Position numbers and translations under genes: made by a program. The notes beneath the pieces are model-generated. The model was not told the origin of the DNA, did no database searches, and was given only the letters and a program-made list of their open reading frames with translations. Shown here in pieces: positions 24,458-38,000 of a DNA stretch of 64,000 nt; the first letter of the stretch is position 1; the number at the start of each line of letters is the position of its first letter. This DNA is from Perca fluviatilis (taxonomy: Eukaryota; Chordata; Actinopteri; Perciformes; Percidae). Location of the stretch: the NCBI RefSeq assembly GCF_010015445.1, contig NC_053126.1, positions 11,506,169 to 11,570,168 of the forward strand. Direction: 5' to 3'.

Positions 24458-26590
24458 TGTTATATATTATCATCACACTATTGAAAAATGAACCTATACT
24501 CGCACTTTTTGGGAACGGAGAACGGCTGAATAAGGACAAATGACGCGGTTTGTGGGGCAAACCGTGGATGCTTCTCTCAGGCAGAACTGCTCTTTACCTA
24601 CATGGATATGGCCGTGAAAAACAACCACTTTCAGCAAATAAGACGGACGATGCCCAGCTCCAGTCTGAGCCATATCACCTCTCCAGCTACATCAGTGTGT
24701 GTGGTTTCAGTTCAGTGCAATTCCACTTTCAAGTTTCTAAATGTTTGCTTTAAAGACTCCTCAAGCGTATTCCAGGTGTTTGGCTGCTTCTTTTTCTTGT
24801 GTCAAAGTGCACTCATTTTCCAGGACTTTTGCATCACCAAAAAAAATTAACGAATAAATAATTCAGACTTTTATGCTCTGAATTCAACACACTGGGCTGG
24901 CAAACATATCACTACAGCCAAATAAGTATAAGCTCTTATATTTCAGCAGTTTGAAGATCCAAGCTTTTTCTCTAACTTTGTTAATTTTGCTCCTTCATGT
25001 TGTGCGATGTTTTCAGTGGTTGCCTCTGTTTGGAAGAATTATTTGTTTTTTCGTAACCTCTCGTTGGGTGTTAGTCACAATCTCCTAATTGGAGAAAAAC
25101 TGTGTGGTATCCTTCTGTAGCAGCATTTCAATAAGAAGGGTTGAACTTTACTTTAACTTAAATCCCTCATCTACAGAGGTGAAACACTGTTCCTTTAAGT
25201 TTCAAAGGAACATTTACAGTAAGTAGTTTCATATTTTTGAGACATCTCGGTAGGTATGGTTGGTGGTATTAGACAAGAAGTGTCATATTAATCCTTACAG
25301 AGGTGATCCAGTTGTGAGGAAAAACGTAAAGACAAGTTATTCATTTTGCAATGCTTCATTTTATGATCTGAAAAGTTGCTCGGATGGTTTTGACTACATG
25401 TCACGGGGTCTTGTCGCAGTGCCTGTGATGCTGTAAAGACAGCTGCACTCCCATTTTCTATCACTACAAAGTTTTAAATCGCACGTTTAGTGAGATTGTG
25501 TAAAAAGTTGGAAATTTTATTTTTAAATGTCAGAATGAATACATGTTAATGAGCGGTTTGTAAACAAATGTGCAATGAATTTCATTAATTAGTTGAAATT
25601 TGAGTTCATAGGATGACCCGGTGAACGCGGCCGTGTTTCTTCAGCAATGCGCAGGGACTTAAAGCTTCACAACAACTCACTACTAGAACAAAAAAAAAAA
25701 ACACTGCTGCTTTTTATCAGCGTCATCAACAGAGTTGTCTGCCTTTTTAAAAAAGAAAAAGAAACGTGTCAAACTTAATTAACCAGTTCAGATGTCCTTT
25801 TCCTCAGTACCCCTCATCATGCATCTCTGAGCATACATCGTCTCTGTAGTGGCTGTACAGGGTTGGCTGGGGATGTGTGCGTAACATGATCAGTTACTGT
25901 ATAGAGGCATAATGCAAACTGTTACGCATCAAGATATACTTTCCCTCCAAGGATTTCATGTACAGATATAAAAACACAGTTCTTTGAAACTGTAGGTTGT
26001 ACCGTTACTGTATGGTTCTTTAAACACCTTTTTTTTTTTTTGAAGATTTTTTTCACAGATGACCTGATGAACAGCTGTTCTTCACCTGTAGTAGATGTCC
26101 ATCTCCCCCCGGCCCCTTACAGAAGGCACTGTATATTAGATAATGTTAACCTCTGTTAAAAACCAGCAGCCCGTGCTTCAGTTAACTTGAACATTTATTT
26201 AAGGAAATCTTATTTTATTTGACTACAGTATACATTTGCCTAATCTTGCACATTTGAGAAATGTAACTTAATGTTGATCTGTACTGATGTATGTAAATGT
26301 AAATTTTCTTTTTTTTTTTTGTCTGTAAATGGGAAATGATGTAACAGAGTTATAGGTATGAGGTTTCATTTTGTAACTTAAAGCGGAGTTGATCAGAGGA
26401 ACATATCACAGTTATTGGCTAAACAGTTAAATTAAGACAAAGGCAGATGTGAATTCATTCTGTCCTTTAAACTTGTAGATTTTAAAAAATATTTTTACTT
26501 CGTATTTATCATGCTTAGTGTAATTGAATGAAATGTTTATAATTACACTGTTTAATATGAAAATAAATGCAAATGAACTTCTAATTAGGG
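24458..26590 (+). other. lmtk2: lmtk2 3' UTR (predicted)
   Basis: About 2.1 kb of AT-rich, non-coding sequence follows the stop. An early AATAAA lies at 24853-24858 and a stronger terminal candidate, AATAAA, at 26562-26567. I see no mobile element between 24460 and 26560, which fits an exonic UTR. The end point is inferred from the poly(A) signal alone. Confidence 0.6.
26562..26567 (+). promoter_or_regulatory. lmtk2: poly(A) signal AATAAA, lmtk2
   Basis: Canonical hexamer in tgaaaataaatgcaaatg, 2.1 kb after the lmtk2 stop codon; it is the last canonical signal before the repeat-bearing intergenic interval. Confidence 0.55.
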
Positions 26591-26894
26591 TTTGTATCTT
26601 ATGTCACATTTTTCTGTGTGGTTGCTGGAAGGTAATCACTCTGGGAGTGGGGGGGGGGGGGACGTAGGCTCCAGCCCTCAGGATGGATAAAAGACAATAA
26701 ATCGGAGTTGGCAGCAAAAACAAAATCTTCAGAATAGTAAAATTCACAACAGAAAAAGAATATCCCAGTTAATACAGTGAGTACAAAGTATTGTTTCATG
26801 CACAGTGCCAGGACATAACATTAAAGATGTTTGATTTGCACTGGCACAAACCATGACTAAGCACATAGTCGTCATTATCACAATCAGCAGTTTA

Positions 26895-28497
26895 CTAGAC
26901 CTTTTTCACGGTTGACATGTCATAGTGGGAAAAGCACAGGTGTATTCGAAACCATTAGTTTTTTTCGATTGCTAAACGACAGTGGGCACAACTGAAGCCC
27001 CATGTGCACAACTCAAACTACAGTCTGCATTACCAACGGTCACCTGAACTAAACCGTTCATGTCACCTGCAAAACTCATTCAAAGCAACACAACTCTTAA
27101 CACACGTCTCGAAACAGGCTCAGTGCAGCCAGACACTGTACAAGCCTAACTGCGATAACACACAGTCACTCAGAATTGTATCGACTAATCCATTAGTTGA
27201 TTTAATCGACAGATCTGTAAATCTGAGTTTCTCCACAAAGAGTCATGCAAAAGCACCACTTTAATTCTTGTTTACCAGAGATGTGCTTGTACGTTTCTTG
27301 GAAATAAATCATTCAGACTATGACAGACTAATCGACTAAAGAAATCTAAGTTGACTAAGACCAAAACGAACAATTAGTCGACTAATCAAGTAAGAGGGAG
27401 CAGCCCTAGTAAAAACTCTAGCGTCAAACACTAATACAGAAATTACAAACCCCTCGTCTTTATAGTTTGAACAGTTTGAGTTTACACTACTTAATAGTTT
27501 CTTTAAAGAAAATATATAGATTTTACAATACACCAATTTTACATAAGGTAAACAAGAAGAAATGAAAAGCAGCAGTTTGCTTCAATATAGTATTTTGTCT
27601 CTAGTAATTTATGGAATTACTGGGGGGAGAAAACTAAAGGTACATAACAGTAACAAAGAACAGTGACTAATCCTGCCTCTCCAGCATCATGTGGCAAGTT
27701 TTCTTCATCACATTGGACGTCTGAATCGTCTCTAAATACAAATGAATGTGGTGTTTCCATTGCTTTCACCTCCATTACTTTCTGAAAAACAGTAAGAAAG
27801 CAGTTTTAATATTGTAAAGATATAGTATTTTTCACATTTATTTATATCTACGTACATAACCTCAGACATCTTACCTGGGCACGTTGGTATCTTTGCTTTT
27901 ACCTGTTTCTCTCAAACGGTACAATGTATAATTGTTTCCTTCTTATTTGGTGTTTGTATATAAAAATACTTTCTCTGTATAAATACTGTAAATGTTCACT
28001 AACTAGTCTAAAACAATACACCTGCTTAGGCTTTCAGCTAAAATTCCATTCAGCAGTGTTTGATAGGCACCAGACTGGAATCTATTCTGTTTTGAATGTG
28101 TGGTTAACAGTTTTGACAGCAGTTTGTTAGCATTTGAACAAAGTGCTGTAAATCCACAGTGTTGTGCAGGTTGTGGTTAAAGTCCTGGGATAAGTGTGTA
28201 GAGTTTTGAAAACTGTGTTCAAGCGATGAAAAACGAACTAGAGTTTGGTCCACATGAACTGCTGCTGTGCAGACTGTAGTTTGAGTTTTGCACGTCTCCA
28301 GTTGTGCCCACTGTCGTTTAGCAAAAAAAAAGTGTAATGATGGCTGCATTCCACTTAGAGGCCCTGGTATTGTGCATGTTGACTCACTGAAATAGCTTAC
28401 TGGGACACTTGATGGAATTGAGCCATCGTTCAGGTTAAGCTGTGCTTTTCCTGCTATGACAAGTCAAAATATCTGCTGTGAAAAAGGTCCATAGGTA
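26895..28497. mobile_element. 1.6-kb composite inverted repeat between lmtk2 and tecpr1
   Basis: The left terminus (26898 on) acctttttcac plus gtcatagtgggaaaagcac matches the inverted right terminus acctttttcac plus gtcatagcaggaaaagcac (ending about 28490). A second inner block, gctaaacgacagtgggcac followed by caaactacagtctgca, is also inverted (about 26970-27030 and 28255-28320). A TA dinucleotide flanks both ends. No transposase was found. A hAT-like fragment (27178-27412) lies inside. Confidence 0.65.
27178..27412. mobile_element. nested hAT-like fragment
   Basis: It contains repeated attagtcgactaatc-type palindromes and ends agggagcagccctag, a TAGGGCTGCTCCCT-type terminus on the other strand. 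The left end is truncated. Confidence 0.5.
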
Positions 28498-29816
28498 CAG
28501 TACCTGTATATGTCTTCAAACATGTAACTGTTGTCTTAAGTACTCTAAACGCAATTTACTTGGCTCTTAGCTTTCTAGTGCTCAGGTGTAACAAATGGTT
28601 GTATATTTTACACCTATGTGTCCCAAAGGTGAGGGATAGGTCTTTTTTATGGCGTTTAGTAGCTGAACCGTCCCTGGTTTGATTCTGGCAGGAGACCTCT
28701 GTTGCATGCTCTTACCTCTGTTTCCATCCTGAAACTTTCAACCTTGGAGTCCATTTATCAAAATAAAAACTTAAATTCAGGGGAATTACTATGTGCTTCT
28801 AGCTCACAAACTGCAATCAACTTGTTTTCCAGAGTGACTGAAATGATGCTAGAACATAAAGCAATGTTTTTAGACTTTTATTTCACATTTCAATGCCCTT
28901 GTAAGATTAATGATGAGTCATGGTGACATCCAGACCTACTGTGGCATTTCAACAGTCACGGTCATGTCATGGTCATAGCAGTCATGTGGATCGATGTAAC
29001 ACTGACGAGAAGAACTTTCCTTGTTGCAGGAGGATAGAGAGGTCTGGTAATTCAGACTGAATTTTCAATATCTTTCTCTGCAGTCGCTTGTAATTAAAGG
29101 GCATTATATTTTCCTGAAGTATGAAGATCTCAAATTTCTTTTGAAAAAGCATTCAATATTAGGAAGGCTTGTCGGAGCAATATGGGCAAAAAAAACACTC
29201 CATTGCAAACATAACAGACCAAAACATATGGAGAAACAAAATTCAACAAATGCATAATACCGCTACGTAAATAAATAATTGAAATCACATGCAAATGTAT
29301 GACAGGCAAAAACAAAAGATTCTAGAAACCAAACCAATTTAGGCTACAGTGGGATTGTGTGTTTGAAGACAAGTTAGTTTAGTGCCTAAGCCTTAGCCCT
29401 TTATCAAAGTCCCACCCTTCTAGGTTTTCACAGAATATTGTATGTAAGAATTAAAGCTATTGCTAGATCCCAAAACACCCAATAACCAAAGCCTAGTAAG
29501 AGCCAACACATGCACTCACTTTTAAATTTTTTATCGCACAAGACGTCAAGATCCGTTAAAATGCCCTTGTGCTCCCTTTTCTGTTTTGTCATCGCTGCAT
29601 ACTGCCATGATTTCTGCCTGGTGAAACAAGCCAGGGAGTAACATCCATCGATCGATCAAATGTCAAATCCAACCAACATATACCTTTAAAACTCAGTGGT
29701 ATGATTCATCCCTTTACATGAAGGGGTAAGGGCCTGTGGGAATGGTCAGAGGAGACAAATGAGGATCCAGGCACAAACCGAGAGGAGGAGGAAGAGGAGG
29801 AGAAGGTGGGATGGTG
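28498..29816 (-). other. tecpr1: tecpr1 downstream region and probable 3' UTR
   Basis: No gene or mobile element is recognised here. No basic helix-loop-helix frame (BHLHA15) is present on either strand between 26.6 and 29.8 kb. Confidence 0.5.
28877..28882 (-). promoter_or_regulatory. tecpr1: candidate poly(A) signal AATAAA, tecpr1
   Basis: The minus strand reads GTGAAATAAAAGTC here, about 940 nt after the tecpr1 stop. It is the first canonical hexamer I found downstream, and it lies outside the large inverted repeat that ends near 28497. Confidence 0.35.
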
Positions 29817-31186
29817 CTACACACCCACAGCGTCCCCGTTCACTTGCGGCCGCGGGGGGAGCGGGCTGCGTGGGGGTCCGACGGGAGCAGGATGGGGGGC
29901 GCGAGGAGCCTCTACTGAGTTTCCCCTCACACTGATGTGCTCCCATCCTCCCTGGAAGTCAAATACACATAAATGGAAGAAGAAGAAGAAAAAAAACTAA
30001 GACTTGTACGTTACCTAACTTGTGCACTAGAGGGCACCAACAAGGCCACAATATTCTGGAAACATGTTTTAAACCCTGTTCAATAAATTCTAATAAATTA
30101 AAGAAAATAAGGAAAAAATGAAATAACCTGCTGCGTGATTCCTGCTGTTTGGTTGTTGTCGATGCTGGCACAATTCATGTTAACCAGAAATTCTGTCTTG
30201 CTCAACATTGTTTCTCAGATTCAAAGGAACACAAATAAATACAGTACAATGTGTAGCTGTAATATTGGAGCTAGCTACTCTGTGAGTTAGTCAGAATCGT
30301 TTTATTATTTATTATTTCATATCTGCACCAAACGTGTATTAGTCCACTGCTGAAATAGTCTCAAACAAATGCACTATTTACTCCTGTTTGAGTAACGTAT
30401 GATAAAAACTACAGTGTCCAGCTGTTTTAGGAAGTTACAGAGCTTTAATAAAAAAAATAAAAAAAGAACTTCAGTAGGAACAAATAGGCTACCACAGACA
30501 CAAAAGGGATGTCAGAAAGTATTAGGAGACACACATGGTTGGTTTTGACTGTTGTTGATAATAAGAAAACTATATCTTTTAAGCTTTATTTCAATTCAAT
30601 GGGTGCTAACATTAAAGCAAAACATATTAAGGTCAAACGTATGCTATGTAAAGTATGTTTCTTTTCATTTTCCTTCCCTTTTATTATTGAAATGTGAATC
30701 AGAGGCGGTATACCTAATGATCATGGACTCACCCCTACACCATAGTCCCAGGACTGGCCCTTGGGCTGCATGGGTCCCACCCCCAGCCTGTGGCAGACAG
30801 CTCCAGAAATCTCAGCAGGGAAGCCTGGAACTCCATCTGCTATGGTCCACACCTGGAGAGCACAGCGACAGCACTGAGCCAAACACTGGCCATTTGTGGT
30901 TTATTATCAGATATAGTTTACAGTCGGATCCCACTATAATTCCTGCCACATGCTAGCAATGGTGGGGAAAGCAAATGTCCCCATCATCGCTGTCCTGACG
31001 CCTTCTGATGTCATACTGACCTGGTCCAGCGGTCCCACAGAAACCTTGGTGACATTGTTAGAGATGAGCTCCCAGGCAGAGCCCTGAGGGTAGCTGGGGG
31101 TGAGGCCCTGTCTGTACCACAAGTTACCTATATGAAGAAAAAAAAAAATAAAAGGGTTTACTGGATTTTAAGAGTCTGGTTCTAAT

Positions 31187-31220
<34 letters not shown>

Positions 31221-32094
31221 AGTGGTGTTTACTGCTACTCACTGTTTTCATCCACAGAAAAGACAGAGGTCCTCCCAACAGACAGCTGTCTGAGAGTCTG
31301 CCTGGGGGGAGACGGGATGTGGTACCAGCATTCTCCTGTAGAGGGACGAGAGCGCCGGAAGTTTACTGCCTGCTGCATGTACCCAAACAATAAAACCTTC
31401 ATGGGCTTTTAATGCTGCATACAGGATAGGACTGGTGTGTTGATGCAATACAGATTTCCATTGAAGCGTATGTGATTTTTGTCTTGCAGATGTGATATGT
31501 GATAACATGATCTGAGTTTCACATCTTCAACTGACCTGCAGGGTTTAGTGGGGAAACAGACCCCCTGTAGAACACAGCTCCGTCCTTGGCGATGGCCCAC
31601 ACCTGGTTGGCTCCGCCGATTGAGATTGACTTAAAGGGCTGGTCTGTGCCCACGTGTAGCCAGGAGCTGCCCTGTGAGATCAAAACACACTGGCGTTAGA
31701 GGGAAGTGTTGTTTACAGCAACGTCGGCAGAGAAAAGATGAACGCAAACTGGCGCTTTGAAGGAATCGCAATGGAATTATTGTTACCATGGCGTAAGAAA
31801 CTAACATCTAGGAATCGTTCCTGCTGCACTTACTGTACCTACCTATCTCGCTTGGTTAAGATCTAAAAGTAACTGTAAATGTTTAATGTCAGAATTAGTT
31901 TGCCTAGCATGTTTCGCACCGCAGGGGTTTTGGGGCTGACTCCCAGACGACACAGGACATCTCCCTTGTCACTGAGGGCCCAGACGGGGACCTGCTCCAT
32001 GCTGCTCTGGGCCAGGCAGGGCATCAGAGAGATGTCACTCAGGCGGATGGGTGGGACTTGCTGCCACGGACCTCTCAATGTGACCTTACACTTC
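29817..32094 (-). CDS. tecpr1: tecpr1 C-terminal tectonin repeats and tail
   Basis: Six exons (32094-31920 to 29951-29817) encode repeats VWALSDKGDVLCRLGVSP, VWAIAKDGAVFYRGSVSP, VFSVDENSNLWYRQGLTP and VWTIADGV..AVCHRLGVGP, then a final exon GGWEHISVRGN followed by a proline-rich tail and TAG (29819-29817). The terminal exon was placed from its CTTCCAG|GGAGG acceptor and its fit to human GGWDHISVRAN. The intron between the last two exons is about 780 bp. Confidence 0.92.
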
Positions 32095-35000
32095 CTGCCA
32101 AGTAGAATATATGATTATTTTAATGCTAAAGAAACGGAGTTACAAACCACAGAAATGTGAGCGAGTGTGTGTTTGATTACCTAGTCCATCTTCGGCGCCT
32201 AACAAAGTCTTTCATGGTTTTGTGGCCGTGAAACGTCCTGTAGGAGAGAGGTCAGTCAGACAAATGGCACACCTCTCTTTCTTACAATGTTGATTTTTCT
32301 TTTGAACATTCTAAAAAAAAAAAAAAAAAAATAGTAACATACACAGGGAAGTCTGCCGCGTACTGCCAGCCTTCTTTGTCTGTCCCGCCAGGAACATTGT
32401 AGTCCACGGCCCACTCTGACACCTGAAACACAGTTTGTTGGTGGAGAATTAGCTTGTGACGAGACAAGAAATGAAATGTGTTTGCAGGAGGGATTTTGAA
32501 TCGCACCTACCCAGGACCACTCAGGGGAGGGCGGGTGTGCGTTTCCTTTGGTGAACTCCTTTAGTCCGCTCTCATCGCTCCACATCGGACGGTCTGTAGG
32601 AAGTCCTCTGGAGCCCAAAAAAAATACAAAAAGTTTATGCTTTTAGTGGTAGTCATACAGACAGTCCTGTCAAAAGCCTTTTAATGATCAAGATAAACCG
32701 CAAAGAGTTTATTGAACATGTAAACAAATGAAATGTTCCTACTTGTCTGTATATCCTGTCATAGGGTTCCATCTTTGATTCTCATATACATGAACACTCC
32801 GGACATCAGTCTGCTGGTGCATCTGAACTGCATCTCCTGCAGTAAACACAAACATGGACTAAAATGTATTGCTAGCAAATAAATAGCTACACGGGTGTGT
32901 ATGTGCAATTGTGCATACATGTCTCTACATCTGCAACAGATGCTAAAGCAATTGCACACAAAACTACAAGCTGTTAGCAAGAAGACTGAGTGTCTCTTAT
33001 GCGTTATGTCAATAATAAATTATAAATCTGACATAAATTTAACATTAGAAGTAAACAGCTCTGGAGCTAATGATTATTTTCATGAGAGATTATTGTACCA
33101 ATTATATTTTCCATGTTAACTTGATGAATAACTAAGCAATGATTAAAATTGTCACAGATCAATTTCATGTTGATCGACTAATTGACAATTGAACAATTTC
33201 AACAGTAGGAATAAATACATGACAAAACTGAGAATTTAAAAAGGAGTCGGACCCATCAATAGTTTGAACATATGAATATCAAGGAGTCGAGCCTCGTGGT
33301 GTAGATTTCAATTTGTGGGAAATATATGGGCAAGTTTACCCGGGGTGGGCTGTTGCTCATAGCGCCCACTGTAGACCCAGGCGGTGCCGTCCCACCCGAC
33401 GCCCCACACCAGCCCCAGACTGTTAGACTCTACACAGCGCAGGTGACCCGGGACCTGCCGCCAGAACCTGCAGCACCATACAGCGGAAGCACCCAGCGTT
33501 AGCCACACTATTGTTAGCACACAGAGACAAAGTGCTGCCACACACAGTATGAAGATTAGAGATTTGGCACATTAGCAGCACGTATAACACCCACTCTCAC
33601 CATGCAGAGCAGTATGTTAACTGACATGTAGCAGAATTAAAACAATGTAGGCACAACAAAGCTGAAGGGAAACCAGGTCTACCAGAAAGACAGGATGAAA
33701 ACAAAAGAAGCAGGCAGACAGAGACTACTATTTGGTATCAGTCTCACATGAGGTCACAGGCCAGTGTGTTTGCGGGGGCCTCCAGGGAGAAGGACGGCTC
33801 ATGGACCATGATGTCTCCCTTTGAGGTTGTGGACCACAGGGCCTGTCTGGACGGGGGACCTGTGAGCCCTCGACACTTACAGCAACAGTCAGACAACAGG
33901 CACAACTAAACGCAGACCCAGAAACAACAGGGAATGTGATCAGCAATGAGCGTTTTTCTAGTAAATGTAAATACTAGTAAAGTAAAAAAAAAAAAAAAAA
34001 TTCTACCTAACATGCAACGTTTTAATCTACATTTTCACTTTCGTGTTTTCATGCTCAGTGGGCTTAAAAAAGTATGTATTTTCCGTGCAACTGTTACCCA
34101 GTCATTCATGTCCTTTTCAGTTTGTGCTGCCAGTACCAGAGGCCACCTCTGTTTGGTCCTTTGGGCGGTGTACACAGCAAAAGCATAGTGGCAGTCCCTG
34201 AGCACCGGAACCAGCGCCGTCACTTCATTTATAAGGACATGAAGGTACTGTGACAAAGAGACAAGAAAATGAGTATGGACAGCTGTCAGTAGACAGTTGA
34301 GAATTTAACCGACCCTAGCAAAACCAACCTTTTTCTCATCATACTGTGTGTAGTAGACAAAGAAAATGCTGTCCTTCCTGCCGTCAGACTTGGTGGACTG
34401 CTCGAGGGCAACAGCCACATCCACCCAGCGCTGAGGCTTCCAGTCTCTCCACCAGCGCAACGCACCTTTACGCACCCACACCGACTGGCAAGGGAAACGG
34501 GAGGATGTGACCACATACAGACAGAAAAAAATGTGACAAGAGAGGCGATATGGTCAATCCGAGGCAGAAAGGAGGAGTTAAAGAGGAGCGTCAAACACAA
34601 GCAGTCTTACGTTGCTTCTCTCAAGCGGTTTCTTGCTGATCTCCTCTCTGTGTTCCTGCTGCTGCTGCTCGCTCCAGGCTACAGACTGGACTGGAGTCAG
34701 GGACAGGGAGCTGGTGAGAGGACCTGACAGAAAGACATACAAGTCAGACGTTTAGACAGACACACAGACAACCATAGAGATGACACGTACAGTATATCTC
34801 TATACATGTAAAAGTATGTAAAAGTAACAGTGTGCAACATTCAAACAAAGATATATAACAGATATAATATACATCGTTTGTGATTAAGTTGGAAGTGGCC
34901 ATGGCGTGTTTACATTATTTTGTGTACTGTCACTACATGACATGCAATGTTCGTAAGCCGTCATCATCAGATTTTGCTATCTTTTTTTTCATTTATTTAA

Positions 35001-38000
35001 AGGTATGTTTTTTGGAAGGTTGGTAATTTAATTGTTCATTTAGTAAATACATCAATCTTAATATCACTGCATAGCGGCTGTCCGTATACCTGTGGGACTA
35101 AGCCAGCTGATCTGTGAGCTCGCATCCACATCGCAGCCTCCACCAGAGATCCAGGTCCACACCGGCCCGTCCTCTTCTCCAACACCGTGAGAGGTCTCTA
35201 GAGTCCCCAGGGCATAGGTGGCAGCAGCACTGCCATCGCCCAACAAAGGCCCCGCCGCCTGTGCACATCGAGCTGCTTCTGCTCCCTCCAGATCCACGTT
35301 CATCCAGGGGACGTCGTGTCCTGCGGTCTCAGGGGTCGGGAGTATCGGGGCTGGGGACGGCTCCTCGACTTCTTCCTGCTGTACCTCTGCGATGGACGGT
35401 TGGGGAGTGGACGTTTTGTCCCGGTCTGACACCAGGCTGTTAATGAAGCTGTCACTTGCAGGGATGAATGGTTTGGGGGCATCCTGTTGGGAGGCTGAGG
35501 GAGTGTCCTCTGTTTTCAGGGGAGGTGTAGGCGATTCTGCTTCTCCTAATGGGACTACAGAGGGTGCTGCTGCCTCCACGACTGGGCTGTCTTTAGTGCT
35601 GTCTTGTGGGTCAGTAGGACCTAACTCTGAGTCAGAGTCCGTGCAGCTCAGAACCGAGCCTTGTGAGGCCTCAGTCAGCTGGCCACCAAACTCACACTTC
35701 TTCCTATTAAACAACACATATGGAGAGAGCAGGGACAAAATAAGGGATATAATCAGGGTGGTTTCATTACAGGATCCAACTCGACTATTTATACAGACCT
35801 GGCTGGGATAACCTCTTTGCTATTGCCCCATTGGGCAGAAACAGGAATCCAGCCATTCCCACTTGGTTCAGACAGTGTCACACCCATTCTGAAATACAGG
35901 CCGCGGTCCTCACCTACCGCCCACACCTGACAGAAGGAGAGAGAAGAAAACAATGTAGAACAACAAAGGTGAACTCAGTAATCACAAGAAAGGAAATTAA
36001 GTAACTACATGAAAACTAATGGGATAAACATGACAGAATCCTGTCAGATAAAATATAATAAACCTTTTATTCACTCTTTAAAAAGGTGTATCCGTGGCAC
36101 TAGTAGAACACAGGCAATTGATACTTTATAAGGTCATATACTGTAAAACTGGTGCCTGTCGCCTCACAGAAGCCATATCCGTAATTGCAGCTCTGAAAAA
36201 TTAAATATGGGATATGATGATGACAGCTTGGCCAGCTTCTAACTAGGGAGTTTCCCCACATGTCAGGCCAGTAGGAGCTCGATGGTGTTTTAAGCCCCCC
36301 AACGTCTCCTTCCAGGCAGCGCTGCGACCGTTCACTTCAAGGCACCTAACCCTAACCATTGCCTAATCGACTTCAAGGCAGCACTGCAACCGTTGACTTC
36401 AAGGCACCTAACCCTAACCCTAAACCTAACCTGAACCATAACCTAATCCTAGTGCCTTCCAGGCAGCGCTGCCTGGAAGGAGACGTTGGGGCTTAAAACA
36501 CAGATAAACCCAGTAGGAATCCAGTCTGGGGATATATAAGGCTGGGCCTGAGGTGCTACTGCTGGGACATTGGCTGGAACGGCTGGCTGTACTCGTGTTA
36601 CAGGGCAACTGCAGGGCGGAACTAGAGGCCAGAGGTAGAAGGGCTGGGGAGGGGGAACAGAGGTGAGAGAAAGAAGGGGAGGAGGTGTGATATGTGGGTT
36701 TGCAGTGCTAGCAAAGTCCTCAGCAGTGAGATAAAGAGTGAAAGCCTTTCTGTCCTGACCCTGGCCCTGATCTGGCTTGTCCTGAAACCAGATCCAATGT
36801 TGAGGGTAAAGTGAATCGCTCAGAGGGAAGCAGCTAGAGTTCAGTAGAAACACGCTACAGTAGGGTTTAAAAGGAAACAAAAAGGCTGGAAAGCGAAACT
36901 ATATCGTTAATAATAATTAAGTGTAACTGACAACAAATCTAGTATGTTGTTTTTGGTGTTTAATACATTTAAATGTTACGGGGACATACATTGTTTCTTC
37001 TTAAAAATACCCTTCTACATTGTTGAACCTCCAATTTTGTTATATAAAACACATTTACATTATGCAGATGACTTTGCTATTGTCTTCTGTTTTACTGTAT
37101 ACCTTTAAGGGGGAAATCAATACACTGTGATAAGGCCTAGGCGCTCATCAAAAAGGTGTGATGATTAAATTATCAACAGAAAACTTTTTAACCTGGTCAT
37201 TGAGTCCTACATCCACCACCATCATCTCCCCTCCGATGCTGATCCAGCCGGAGCCACAGGGGTTGTGGGAGTTCACGCCACGCCTGAACCACACCTTGAA
37301 ACGCATGCGCGTTAACACACAGATATGTTACCATCACAATGAATCCAGTCAGTTTTACGCATGCAAGGAGTAATGATTCACCTTATAGTCTTTAGTGACC
37401 ACCCAGACCACGCTAACTCCAACAGCCACATGAAGCGCTTCAATCTCCTTTCCTGGTGATTCCACCTCGACCCACGATGTGCCTGATAGAAGAAAATGCT
37501 GCACGTTTACCAAAACAGCACGAAGGCAAGCCCTTATCTTAGCAAGCAGTCACCATTATTGTGGTAGTTTATGTTATGTTTTGTAAAATAGTCTGCCCTA
37601 CAAAGCTAGTTTAAATTACACCTTTTGTTCAAATGACATTAAACTTAAACCATCATATTTGACTTTTGAAAAAATGTCAGAAAGTATTGCTGCAGATCAT
37701 CTTCGTAAGGCAGTATAGGTCTGGCTTATTTTCTTTGGTGCCCGCATCATGACAACGCTACTGGTGGTCTATCTTGTGAGACTTACAGTAAATTCTCACC
37801 TTTTCTTAAAAGCTTCGCGTCATCTTTCCGAGATACTTTTTTTTTTTTTTTTTTTTTTTAGGTACAGTATATATTAAATAGATATCTCATGTACAATGAT
37901 GCTTTAACAAATAAAACTGATCTTGGTGTTGATATTGACAATTTAAACTCTTATCCAGATAAACTATCTTATGGTCACAAAAATCACAAACAATTTAGAA

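Noticed and set aside
29746..29946. 66-codon minus-strand open frame with a hydrophobic end
   Set aside because: It is a shadow frame of the last tecpr1 coding exon (29951-29817).
35218..35811. 197-codon plus-strand open frame
   Set aside because: It is antisense to the tecpr1 linker exon, whose frame is supported by splice phases and homology.
36344..36440. Possible interstitial telomere from a chromosome fusion
   Set aside because: The CCCTAA units are few, degenerate, and enclosed by inverted MITE arms, so a mobile element explains them better.
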